A stretch of 64,000 bases of DNA from positions 26,185,674 to 26,249,673 of the forward strand of contig OX393579.1 in the NCBI GenBank assembly GCA_947652605.1. Direction: 5' to 3'. This DNA is from Elmis aenea (lineage: Eukaryota; Arthropoda; Insecta; Coleoptera; Elmidae). Positions 36,601 to 63,276 of this stretch are shown piece by piece. The notes under the pieces were generated by a model. That model searched no databases, was not told the origin of the DNA, and worked only from the letters and a program-made list of their open reading frames with translations. The position numbers and the translations under genes were made by a program. How positions within the stretch are numbered: the first letter of the stretch is position 1; the number at the start of each line of letters is the position of its first letter.

Positions 36601-39112
36601 GATATTATTCTCGATGACGAATCATATTTTAGCCTAGATGGTAGTGACACGGCAAATAATAAAGGATATTATTGTAAAAAGAATGTGGAAGTAGACAATG
36701 AAGTAATTTTCAAAAGACATAAAAAGTTTCAGATAAAGGTGTTGGTATGGTTTAGCAATTTCTTCGCGTGGTCATTCCTCTGCGTATATAACCCAATCTG
36801 GCAACTCCATCAATGCTAATATCTATGAAACACAATTTATAAGATCACTTCTGGTGCTATTTATAAAAAAAATATCACTCAGATGGTAATTTTATTTTCT
36901 GGTCAGATATGGCCACAGCTCATAATGTGCATAATGTAATCGCAGCTTATAATGAGCTCAACATATCATTTATTACAAAACAAAGAAATGTCCCAAACGT
37001 TCCACAATTAAGACCCATTGAAAGATTTTGGAGAAATTTAAAGAGCGAAGTGTATTCTTAAGTTTGGGAAGCTTCTAATTGCGAAGAACTGAAGAGAGTA
37101 TACAATTAAAATTACGGCGAACTACAACTACGACATTTTTTAATTTATTGCGTCACACAACAACAAAAATTCGAGAAGCAGGCCGATATGGTGCTGAATC
37201 TGTAATTTAAGTTCTGCTTAACCCTTTCACCACTGAACATGTTTTTTTTTTGTAAATTTTATTGCAAAGCAAATGTATCAACCGATACAGTCATAAATAT
37301 GATAAAAATGCAAATATTTTTTTTTACATATATTAGGACCTTTGAAATGTCCTGGGATAATATGTCCCAGTAGTAATTTATCGTGGGATTATGTGTCTCA
37401 TAGTAGTTTGTCGTGGGATTATGTGTCCCGATAGTATGAAATAATTGCAATCTTTTTACAACAAACCTTTATTGAAAACGAAAGTAGCAGTAAAAATAGC
37501 AAAAAACAAAGCTCATACTGAAAATTAATAAAAATATTTTTACAGATATAACACGGTTGGGATATATAGTCCCGTTTATAAATACTATTGGGACATATAT
37601 TCCCATAAATATTTTATATAAATTATATTTAGTTACTTCAGTATAATTACGATATTTTTACTTAGGTACCTTATATTCCTCGTACGTCCAATTAATCAAA
37701 AACTAACTATATCACCTTTATTTTTACTTGTCTACACAAAAAACTCCAAAAAATAACGGATAAATACGCAAACTTACCACACACAGTTCAAATTTTTGAT
37801 GTCCGTTAATTTCTATGTATTACGTGTTGCCTATATAAGCAAAATAGTACGCATAAACCATGCATAAACCTTAAAAACACTGCAACATGCATTTGTAATG
37901 TAATTTTGGGACGTATTATAACTCTAAGTAATTTATAAAATCTCCTGGGACATATTGTCCCGACAGTGGCGAAAGGGTTAATAATTCTGCATGTTTTTTA
38001 AGTCCTTGGTTTGTTTAAAAATTAAATTAAATTAAATTAAACTTTGTGCGGATTTTTTGTCCCCACACTACTTCATTTGCTTTCAAAGTCAAACATTTTT
38101 TTTTTTGCTTTTAACAGTTTTTCCATAAATTATCAAAAATATTGAAATGTTTTTCTGATTTAAAATACAACAATATTTACTAGCTAATTACGACTTAAGA
38201 CCACACTAGCGCCATTAAAAAAAAGTCGAGTAATTTAAATCACATACATTAATATATTAAATATATTTTATGCAGATTTAATAAATTAGGCTTTTTATTT
38301 ATAACAAAAAGGAAATTATTAGTTGATTATTACGACTCGCTGTTCATTCACGAATTCACAAATATATTTGCCAAAAACAGTTTATCATATGGATAGTTCC
38401 ACAATTTAATAAAGATTTATGTAGCATTGTAGAAATGTCCAAATATACTCACAAAACTTTCTTTTTTCAATTCATGCTTAATTTTCTTTAAGGCTTCTTC
38501 ATCCATTGTTTCATCATAATTAAGTTCAACGGGTTGCAATCGTTTTAAAACCTACAATTGTTTAATAATTTAGAAAATAATTAAATGGTTATGTGGTAAA
38601 GTATTTTAATGTACATTTAAGTTTATAAAAAAATTTAATTTTAACTTATAAAATGTTTTATTAATATCTGTAATCAAAAATAAAAGTTTAAAAACATAAG
38701 TAACGTTTGAAAATGACCTTTTCAACAAATTCATCTCTTTCTCGTCTTAGAGTATCTTTGTCTTTTACGGGAGGTTCTTCAAGATTTATACTAGCCCTTA
38801 TGACAGAGTTAGGTATTGAAGCCCCACTCAAAAATCTGGATAATCTTCTTTCTTGACTCAGATTTGTCTCATTTGGGACGATTGAAACTCGTCTAGTTTC
38901 TCCTATCAACTATAACTTTTATGTATAATGATTGATACATTTTTAATAATGGTTAATACCACAAAGATTTATTGACTTACGTCTTCCTTGCCTTGTAGTT
39001 TTAATTGCTTGGCCTGTTTCATTGCCATCACTCTTGTAGTAATACCTAAGTGTAAGGGAGGAACCGTATGAACTGTTGGAAAAGGTGAAATATCTTGTGA
39101 CAATCGATGCAT
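33636..39112 (-). CDS. Unrecognised basic 330-residue protein, six exons
   Basis: I do not recognise this protein. Exons join in phase: 39112-38981 (start MHRLSQDISPFPTVHTV), 38909-38718, 38551-38453, 35276-35204, 35113-35052, 34070-33636 (stop). They give 330 residues. The middle (about residues 90-140) is charged and probably helical: RRERDEFVEKVLKRLQ, then EEALKKIKHELKKE. The C-terminal exon (144 residues) is rich in Ser, Arg, Lys, Asn and Gln, with ESIRRAIQSSILNQQ as its most structured part, and looks disordered. No signal peptide, membrane segment or catalytic motif is visible. Five of six junctions are strong; the donor after exon 2 reads AAG|GTCATT, which is weak, but no other nearby donor keeps the frame. 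Intron 3 hosts a Tc1/mariner copy. Function is unknown. Confidence 0.72.
35557..35941. mobile_element. hAT-type MITE, CAGTGTTTCTCAATC ends
   Basis: CAGTGTTTCTCAATC (35557) and GGTTGAGAATCACTG (35941) are inverted ends of the common hAT form. The flanks TGTAATG and TGTAAAG agree at 6 of 7 positions. GC-rich runs (GTGCCCCCC, GCGCCCC) follow the ends, as in related MITEs here. It lies in intron 3 of the unrecognised gene. Confidence 0.6.
36180..37210 (+). pseudogene. Tc1/mariner-superfamily transposase, frameshifted
   Basis: The first 99 residues from the ATG at 36180 form an N-terminal helix-turn-helix with MGIPKRTIYDICRRVE and a basic tail. Frame is lost in an A-run near 36452, after which KKYVSNILKKDNVSYRIRK continues in another frame. 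Catalytic-core pieces follow in shifting frames: an ILDDESYF-like first aspartate (36612), an SDMATAHNVHNV-like second aspartate (36903), then a VPQLRPIERFWRNLK-like segment (about 37003) and a final AGRYGAESVI. Multiple stops and shifts make it non-functional. The superfamily call rests on these motifs, the terminal repeats and the size. Confidence 0.78.
37222..37977. mobile_element. piggyBac-like MITE, 756 bp, TTAA duplication
   Basis: CCCTTTCACCACTG (37222) and CAGTGGCGAAAGGG (37977) are inverted ends, with TTAA at 37218-37221 and 37978-37981. Inside are repeated short CCCGATAGTA / TCCCAGTAGTA words (37350-37440). No coding sequence is seen. Confidence 0.75.
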
Positions 39113-41094
39113 TTTGAAGGATTTACAAAAAATTTCGACATTAAAACCGTTTCCATAGACATTTTAAAAACTCAAGTATGACGTGAGTATGACTTTCTTA
39201 TCTATGAGTATATCTATGTATGAGTATGACTCAAGTTGTCCAGAAATCTTACGTTTTAATTTCTTACCGTATTAATTGCTACATAAAATAAAATAAATTC
39301 ATGTAAATTATTGATTTTAGTAAAACTAAATATTTTACAACACACTGCTCGTCATACACAATGACCACAAAGTAAGAATTAAAATTATTTATTAATTGTC
39401 TTGTTAAGGCAAGCTTGGTAACTAATACAATTAAAATTATTAATAATTAATCTATAACTAGACTCTTTAATTTTTCTGCTAATGAATCAAATACAATTTT
39501 AAAGAAATTTTTAGAAAGCTTTACATTATTCACTTACTTTATTTTATGAACTTAACCTTATTTCAAAAACTACCTTTTATTAACTTTATTAAGAACGAGT
39601 TACAAATTAACACTCAAATGTAAGAGATTTATTTATAGAAATGTTTTTAAAATAAAATTGGTTTGATTTTTTCACAAATAAAAAACACTTTATTTCTATC
39701 TAAAAGTTTATAAAATATACCAGCGCTTATTAATTTTAGTTTTTTTTTAATGTACTGATTTATTTTTATTTATTGTTAATTTTTGAATGAAATAAAAATT
39801 GATGGTGGTGTTGCTATAAGGGTAACCCAAATATCTAAAATACTAAATTTAGAATTTCAAGCAATAAATATTTAAGTTAAAATAATGGGAGCCGCATGAA
39901 AAGTTGGAACATTCAAATATGGAATGTTCAAATCTGGAAAATGCACCGGTAGAATCATTTAAATCTTGAATCGTTCAACGCAGGATCATGCAACAATGGA
40001 ACGTTGCAATACGGGAATCGTTCATCGTTGGAAAGCTCAAATCTAGAATCCAAAAATTAAGAATTTTTTCTACCCTCTATATTACAACAGCCAAAGTATA
40101 ATACAATTACAGAACACTTCGTTTTATATTTTGTCCTAAAAACAACGTGTTAATCTGTTAATATAACTCAATGGCTACAAATTGGGGCAGAGTTGCGTAA
40201 TTATAATGCGTAGTCAATTTCAAAAAGTAAAAAGAAAATTGACAGCATTATAATTACGCAACTTTTCCCAAATTCGTAGCCCTTGAGATACAATAACACG
40301 ATGTTTTTATCTTGCACTGTACATTAAATGATAACATATAAAACGAAGTGTTCTGTAATTGTATTATAGTTTGGCTGTTGTAATGTAGAGGGCAGCAAAA
40401 ATTCTTAATTTTTGGATTCCAGATTTGAGCCATGAGCGTTCCAGCGATGAACGATTCCCGTGTTGCATGGTTCCATCGTTGCATGATTCCTGCGTTGAGT
40501 GATTCCAGCGTTAAACGATTCAAGATTTGAATGATTCTATCGGTGCATTTTCCAGATTTGAATATTCCATATTTAAATGTTTGAGATATGAATGGCTTAT
40601 CCATATAATAATAATATTATATACATGGATAAAATAATAATGTGCAGTATAATATTTATTAAAAATTTAAGTGGATACGAAACTTAAACAATTTATAATA
40701 CATATATTCATATTCACATTCATATTATATAAAAGGGAAAAATAAAGATCTACTTAAACTTACGTCGGCTTAAAAGTTACGCCGCGATCCAAAGGATGTC
40801 CAAAGGTAGATTGCGATCGACTGGTTGGACACCCCTAGAACAGTGAGTGCTATACTAGTGGATTTAAGCGTGTAATCACAGCACTGGTGTAATGTTGGTA
40901 CCACGGAACACTGTTGGTACTCTTCTATGGTTGGTACTGTGTATGTTCTGTGGTTGGTACCTTGGAATTAATTTGAAGGAGTCTTTTGAATATGTATCAA
41001 TGTATTTTAATACATGCAGTTTAATTTTTAGTGATTTAATAATTTAAAAAGAATTTTTGATTTATACCAGAATTTTCATCAACGCTTTTGAAAT
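39113..41094. promoter_or_regulatory. Divergent intergenic region between the 330-residue gene and TRMT10C
   Basis: Both genes begin transcription outward from this 2-kb stretch, so both promoters should lie in it or in unseen 5' exons. It holds the degenerate-repeat palindrome (39890-40590) and four spaced GTTGGTAC words at 40893-40962. Nothing else is recognisable. Confidence 0.4.
39890..40590. repeat. Palindrome whose outer arms are degenerate ~15-bp tandem repeats
   Basis: The left arm (about 39903-40055) is a run of roughly ten 14-16-bp units near the consensus TGGAATCGTTCAAAT. The right arm (about 40420-40585) repeats them in reverse complement. Between them, unique sequence (TTAATTTTTGGATTCC, ACAGAACACTTCGTTTTAT) also pairs. 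It looks like a non-autonomous DNA transposon with subterminal repeats; family unknown. Confidence 0.65.
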
Positions 41095-44000
41095 ATGTTT
41101 AGTTTAAGGAACTATTGTATTCGCTTTTTGAGGTTAGGTCATAAATTACCAGGTTGCTCTGGAAGAAACTTTGTTCTACAACAAAATGTAAAAAAAATAG
41201 TGTGTGATTTCAAGTCAAAGTCCGATCATTACTCAAGAGCTTATGTTTCTGTAAATGCAGGTGAGATTTTAACTTTGCAATGGTTAAATATAATAATTTT
41301 TTGTTAATTTTTACCAGAAGAACCTGATATAGCTCAATTAACGGGTGGAAATCCAGAACTGGAAAATAAACTCCGTGTTATAATTTTGGAAGCTGAGGTC
41401 ATGAGACAGGAGGGTAAAAATATTCCACAAAATTCGTTTATTAAATCTCATCATTGGCAAGAACTTCTAAACCTTCAAACTAAAACTGCGAGAAGAAAAT
41501 ATTTAGAATTTCTATTTAAAGTAGAAAAGAAAAAAGAAAATGAAGTGGTAAATTAATGTTAGTAATAAACAAAAAAATGTGTAGAACTATTGTTTCATTG
41601 CATAGAAAAAAAAAGAAATGAAAAAAGAAGAAAGAGGTCCAAAACCAGAAGTAGAAGATGATGGAAATATAAAATATGGTTTACAACACAATCACATATT
41701 GTTACGTGTATATGATACAACTATAAATCAAATGTATAATAACCGTTTGGTCCAAGCCATGCAATTTGGACAAAAATTAATAGTAGACTGTGGATACTAT
41801 GACCAAATGACACCTCGTGAAAATAAAAACTGTGCGAAACAGCTTATGCTTTTGTTTGCTGAAAATAGGGCACACGATGGTAAAGTAAAATGATAAAATT
41901 TTGATATGTTGAGAACAGAAATTTGTTTTAGATCCATTTGATTTATACTTTTGTAATGCCGTTCGGGACAGTACTCTAATTCAAGCTCTGCATAGACATA
42001 TAGCAACCATGTATGAACCATGGTTTCCATTAAATGTGCATGAGGAAAGTTATTTAGATTTTTTTGAAAAAGAAAAACTTGTATATTTAACCCCGCATTG
42101 TAGAGAAGTATTAACACAGTTTAATCATGATGATGTTTATATTATTGGAGGAATCGTAGATAAGGTAAATTGTATATTTTATATAATAATGTGTATTGGG
42201 CTAATAACTTGACAGCAATTTTTATTTTTGCTGTAACACACTGTTATGTGAATTGAGATATAAAGTGGTTTGTTTGTCTTATGGGTTAGTGTTAGGTAAG
42301 GTGACCAGATTTTGAAAGTCCGAATCCGGGACAAAATATCTTGGGAGAGATTACGTTAGGTTAGGTTAGGTAAAGACCGAAGGGAGGTGGTATAACATAA
42401 AACTAACGTATGTAATTTGTAATAAGTATAAAATAATTATATATTTTTGATAAATAAACAAAATAATTTAAAAATGATATAATAACGAAATAAATTGATA
42501 TAATACTCTAACAAATTACTACTGTCCGTGCCACGAAAAATGGCGAGCCAATGGCGTACTCTGCCAGTGTCTTTACCGTTATATTTACGCGCACTTCCAC
42601 GTTCTGATAGATAAAAAATTAAATACGTCCATTTTAATTTGCGCCAAAGTCAACCATTATCTCTCCATCTTTCGTGGTACGGACAGTAACACAACACACA
42701 ACGTATAATAAAAATAAATCTTACATAAAAACTGAACTGTAAACTGAGCATGTAAAGGTAAACTACGAAGAAGCTGAAGAGTTACATATATTTTTTGGAG
42801 CTATGAATTTTTTTTAAAAGGCTTTGTTGAGTCATAAGCATTTTATAAAATTCGACGCAGTTTTCTTCATAATTTACTTTAGTCACTAGCATTGCCTTCA
42901 AGGTTTCCACACTAAGCTGCGTTTTTTCGCTAGTCCATGTGCTATTCATTAGTGAAAAAACCCTTTCGGTAGCAGCATTAGTTCCGGGAAGACAGAAAAG
43001 GAACTCTGCTAATTTTGGTATGTTTGAGAAAGGAACATCATTACTGCTGAAGTGAGAGATCATTTCAATCCACCTTTGAGCGGATAAAGTTTTATTAGTG
43101 GTCCACTCGGCAAGTGGTAGCGAAACGACAGCTGTTGTCCGCAAAATATTTTTATGTAGATATTAGACACTACAGCACTAATTTTTTTTTCTGTAAATTA
43201 TTTACAGAAAAAAATCATATTTTTAGCTAAATCGGGACAGTTGAACCGAATCCGGGACAAATCGGCGTCCCGTATTGTCTTCAAAAAAAAACGGGACAAG
43301 GGATGAAAAGTAGGGACTGTCCCGGAAAAATCGGGACGTCTGGTCACCTTATGTTAGGGTATGTTTATCCATTATAATGGGAAATTAATTTAAAAGCTAC
43401 AGAATGCATAAAAACAACAAACTAAATACAAATAAAAATGTTAAAATTGAGACCTCTTGTCTAAATTTGATTTAACCTTTTCAGGTGGTGGTTTCACTGC
43501 GAAACCACACTTTTAAAAGTTCCTAGGTTAAAAGTGTAGCGGTTTTTACGGATATATACGCGTCAATGTGGCTCTATAGCAGCGATTCTTAACCGGGGGC
43601 CGCGAAAGATTTTAAGGGGGTCGCGAAGAATTTATAAAACAGTTTTACTTTTTAAAATATTGAAATCTTATTTTTTAAAAAATTTTTGCTCCTTATTTTA
43701 CTCGAACCATTGGAGAGATAACTTCTTAATTAAATCGTAATATTTTTGTTACTACAAACTAGGGCAGAGATGCGCAAACTAGGGGGCGCACCCCCATTTG
43801 GGGGCGCAACGAATGATGCAGGGGGCGCAATGACAGCCATGATATAATTTTAAAAGAAAAAATGGATTTTTTGCTCATTTTAAATATTTTTTCTGTTTAC
43901 AATGTTGTATTTTTCTAAAATTTCGTATCGGTTGATCGAAAATTATTGATGCCGGCTAACTTCAAAGCGAAAAAAAATTGTGGGGCGCAAGTCGACATGT

Positions 44001-46244
44001 TGAAAAAAATGGGGGCGTTACATAAAAAGTTTGCGCACCCCTGAACTAGGGGTCCGCGAAAATATTTTAGGATATTTAGGGGGTCGCGGCTACTAAAAGG
44101 TTAAGAACCACTGCTCTATAGTATCGCCATCTGTCGATTTAAAGCGTAAAGTTAGCTCAGATACATTCAGTAGCCAATGGAATACATATTTTAGCCCGTA
44201 CTTTACAAAGTTGACATAATAATAGTTAATTATGTATCAAGGCCAAAAAGTGTAACTTTTTCGGCCGCGTCTGGTTTGCTGGCCGAGACATAGTCGAAAA
44301 AGTACGTTTTGGCCGAGGTGCATATTAAATTTTTTGTGCGATAGAATTAAAAACAATTAAAATTTTTAGTAATTTTCAAAATTATAGGTTAGAAACTACG
44401 TGACATTCTGTCACTGACAGATGTCGCCGTGTGTACTGCATTACCGGCCCTCTCCTTAGCAACGGCCGTAAAAGTTACTTTTTCGGCCGTTGCTATGGGT
44501 AACGGCCTGAAAAGTAGCTTTTACGGCCGTTGCTAAGGATAGGGCCGGTAATGCAGTACTTAATGGTCGCTAATGCGTCCGTCAAACAGCTGTTTCTAGT
44601 ACGATCGCACAAAAAAGTGATTTCTGTGAAAAAAGTGACTAAAAGGTCGTTTCAGGTGACATTTTTTGCATGAATAATTTCAATATGTTCATAAGTGACT
44701 ACTTTTTATAAAAGTGTAAAAAACTTTTTTTCAAAACTAGGTGGTTTCATTATGAAACCACTATGCATTTTGGCACCAAATTATTCCTAATTTTAGTCGA
44801 TAAAAAGTGGGTTTAAGCCTTTCGGCGGTAAAAATCTGTTTTTTTAAATATCATGTAAGATAACTTTTCTTTGGTTATAAAAATATATATGCTTTTATGT
44901 GAGCGTATAGCATAAATTATAATACTAAAACTCATCTATTTATTTTGTTCCACATACCACAAATGCAATGTGGTTTCACTGCGTAACCACATGATATTGT
45001 TTAAAATAAACCATTTTTTTTTGCTAAAAACCATGAATACTTTTCATTTAAGTCATATCCTTGAGTCATATTAAGTGCATTTATAAAATTTCATTAAAAA
45101 TTTTTAAGTATTTTATATTCTGTGCTTGAAAGGGTTAAATGCTCTGCAAAATATGAATTTAAAATGTAAAAGAAAATGAGTGAAAAAAGAAAGTCAAAGA
45201 AATTATTAGATCATTTTCCAAAGCAATGGCAAATTTATCAGTGTATAAATACATCAGGGTAAAAATTTTTGCAACACTACTACGGATTTTTGTCCTAAGT
45301 CACAAACTTTTTTCTTTGAATTTTGTTTATTTGTTTCAGTCTGTTTTGTTTTTGTGATTATTTCAGAGACCTGAACCACAAAGAAAAACGGTTCGATTCC
45401 AGTTACCAGTTCTTTTAAATTTTAACTTTTCGTTTCAATTCACGGTTTTTAATTTTCCAACGATACTGTAAGCGGTTCAGCAGAAATGGTTTCTTTCCGG
45501 TTTAATGCTTTTTTTGTTTTTAATTAACTTAAGAAAATGGTAATATAAAGCAATTAATCAATTTTATTTAAACCGACTTCTTAACCCCTTAAACGTGCTT
45601 GCTTTCCCATATAACATTATTAGAGCAAGTGCCCATGTCCTATAAATCATGGTAAAATATACATTATTCAAATAAGTTTACGACACCAGTCGGTTCAATA
45701 TTGCTGTTTAGTGATTTTTTGGTACTTGTCTGTTTCGTGAGAGTTAGTAGTCACTTTGCTTACCATCTGCTGTCGTTGTATTATATTGCCTTAGTTTTTA
45801 TTATATTTAAAAAAAAGCTTTAATCAACCAAGTTACCTATACATTGCATTCCAGATAAATAACGAACCAGTTTCTTTAGCCAAAGCCAAAAAGGAAGGTC
45901 TTAGAATGGCAAAATTTCCATTGGATAAGTATTTACAATGGGGATCAGGATCAGGAAAAAGTTTAACGCTTAATCAAGTTGCTTCAGTTTTATTGGATCT
46001 TAAAAAAACAGGAGACTGGAATTACGCACTTCGACATGTTCCTAGAAGAAAACTGGTAGATAATAGTTTAGGAAATGCTATTATTAAAGCAGGCAGTCAT
46101 TTAAGTTATGACAAAGAATTTGACAAAAGACATTCATGGAGACCGAGTGCAACAAGTGATCGCCTTCGTTTAGCTAACACAAGAAATGACACGAGAAATA
46201 GCAAAGAGAAGTTAGTCGACATTAAAAATATATTAAAAGAATAA
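41095..46244 (+). CDS. TRMT10C: TRMT10C / mitochondrial RNase P protein 1 (tRNA m1R9 methyltransferase)
   Basis: Exons 41095-41260, 41318-41547, 41606-41879, 41932-42164 and 45855-46244 join in phase to give 430 residues (human TRMT10C has 403). The family protein methylates N1 of purine 9 in mitochondrial tRNA and, with an SDR5C1-type dehydrogenase and PRORC, forms protein-only mitochondrial RNase P. The first ~50 residues are basic with few acids, as expected of a mitochondrial presequence. The SPOUT methyltransferase domain is marked by LIVDCGYYDQMT, KLVYLTPHCREVL, DDVYIIGGIVDK, SLAKAKKEGLRMAKFPLDKY and LTLNQVASVLLDLKKTGDW. D325 in FPLDKY is the conserved catalytic-site Asp of the Trm10 family. 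The mitochondrial rather than the TRMT10A/B paralogue is chosen on the presequence and overall similarity. Intron 4 (3.7 kb) is packed with hAT and TTAA elements. Confidence 0.9.
42297..43351 (-). mobile_element. hAT-family element with C-terminal transposase fragment
   Basis: Ends TAAGGTGACCAGA and TCTGGTCACCTTA are inverted, flanked by TGTTAGG on both sides (7 bp visible). The minus-strand frame 43144-42782 encodes the hAT dimerisation region: LPGTNAATERVFSLMNSTW and then KTQLSVETLKAMLV. Only the last ~120 residues remain, so the element is non-autonomous. It lies in intron 4 of TRMT10C. Confidence 0.8.
43580..44113. mobile_element. hAT MITE with CTCTATAG duplication
   Basis: CAGCGATTCTTAACC and GGTTAAGAACCACTG are the ends. 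CTCTATAG is repeated exactly at 43572-43579 and 44114-44121. It is related to the MITE at 15844-16162 and is itself split by another hAT MITE at 43766. Confidence 0.87.
43766..44043. mobile_element. hAT MITE nested in a hAT MITE, AACTAGGG duplication
   Basis: CAGAGATGCGCAAACT and AGTTTGCGCACCCCTG are inverted ends, with AACTAGGG exactly repeated on both sides (43758-43765 and 44044-44051). At 278 bp it has GGGGGCGCA runs near both ends and no coding sequence. Confidence 0.87.
44436..44560. repeat. GC-rich double palindrome of GGCCGTTGC words
   Basis: GTACTGCATTACCGGCCC and its reverse complement enclose four copies of GGCCGTTGC/GCAACGGCC in alternating orientation. This makes a strong hairpin in otherwise AT-rich sequence. 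Related GGCCG words begin at 44260. Confidence 0.65.
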
Positions 46245-46267
46245 TTGTTTTGTTAAGTTGTTCTCAT

Positions 46268-46303
46268 TTTATTACTTTTATTTAGTTCTTAACATAAATT
46301 AAA
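46268..46303. terminator. Opposed poly(A) signals between TRMT10C and DHX8
   Basis: Reading plus, ATTAAA at 46298-46303 is 54 bp after the TRMT10C stop. Reading minus, AATAAA at 46282-46277 and again at 46273-46268 is about 82 to 95 bp after the DHX8 stop. If used, the two 3' ends would overlap. This is inferred from position only. Confidence 0.45.
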
Positions 46304-46363
46304 AAATTTACAACAATGAAGTAAAATTATTTATAAAATATACTTGAACAAGTATAAATGGAC

Positions 46364-63276
<16,913 letters not shown>

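Larger units (their letters stand above)
36029..38068 (+). mobile_element. Tc1/mariner transposon, inactive, carrying a nested TTAA MITE
   Basis: Inverted ends GTGTGGGGACAAAAAATCC (36029) and GGATTTTTTGTCCCCACAC (38068) bound a 2-kb element. It holds a decayed transposase gene (36180-37210) and, just after its stop, a TTAA-flanked MITE (37222-37977). It lies in intron 3 of the unrecognised gene. Confidence 0.82.
43476..45134. mobile_element. TTAA-flanked piggyBac-like element, host of nested hAT MITEs
   Basis: CCTTTTCAGG (43476) and CTTGAAAGGG (45134) are imperfect inverted ends flanked by TTAA (43472-43475 and 45135-45138). Three GTGGTTTCA..GAAACCAC short palindromes lie within it (43488, 44741, 44970). 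The ends are divergent, so the boundaries are tentative. Confidence 0.45.

Noticed and set aside
37340..37440. Repeated ATGTGTCCC/TAGTAGT words considered as a CRISPR-like or satellite array
   Set aside because: Only three or four imperfect units, inside a TTAA MITE, with no regular spacers.
40254..40604. 116-residue minus-strand frame
   Set aside because: It is the right arm of the 15-bp repeat palindrome; the repeated ILNRLTLESL-type words reflect the DNA repeat, not a protein repeat.
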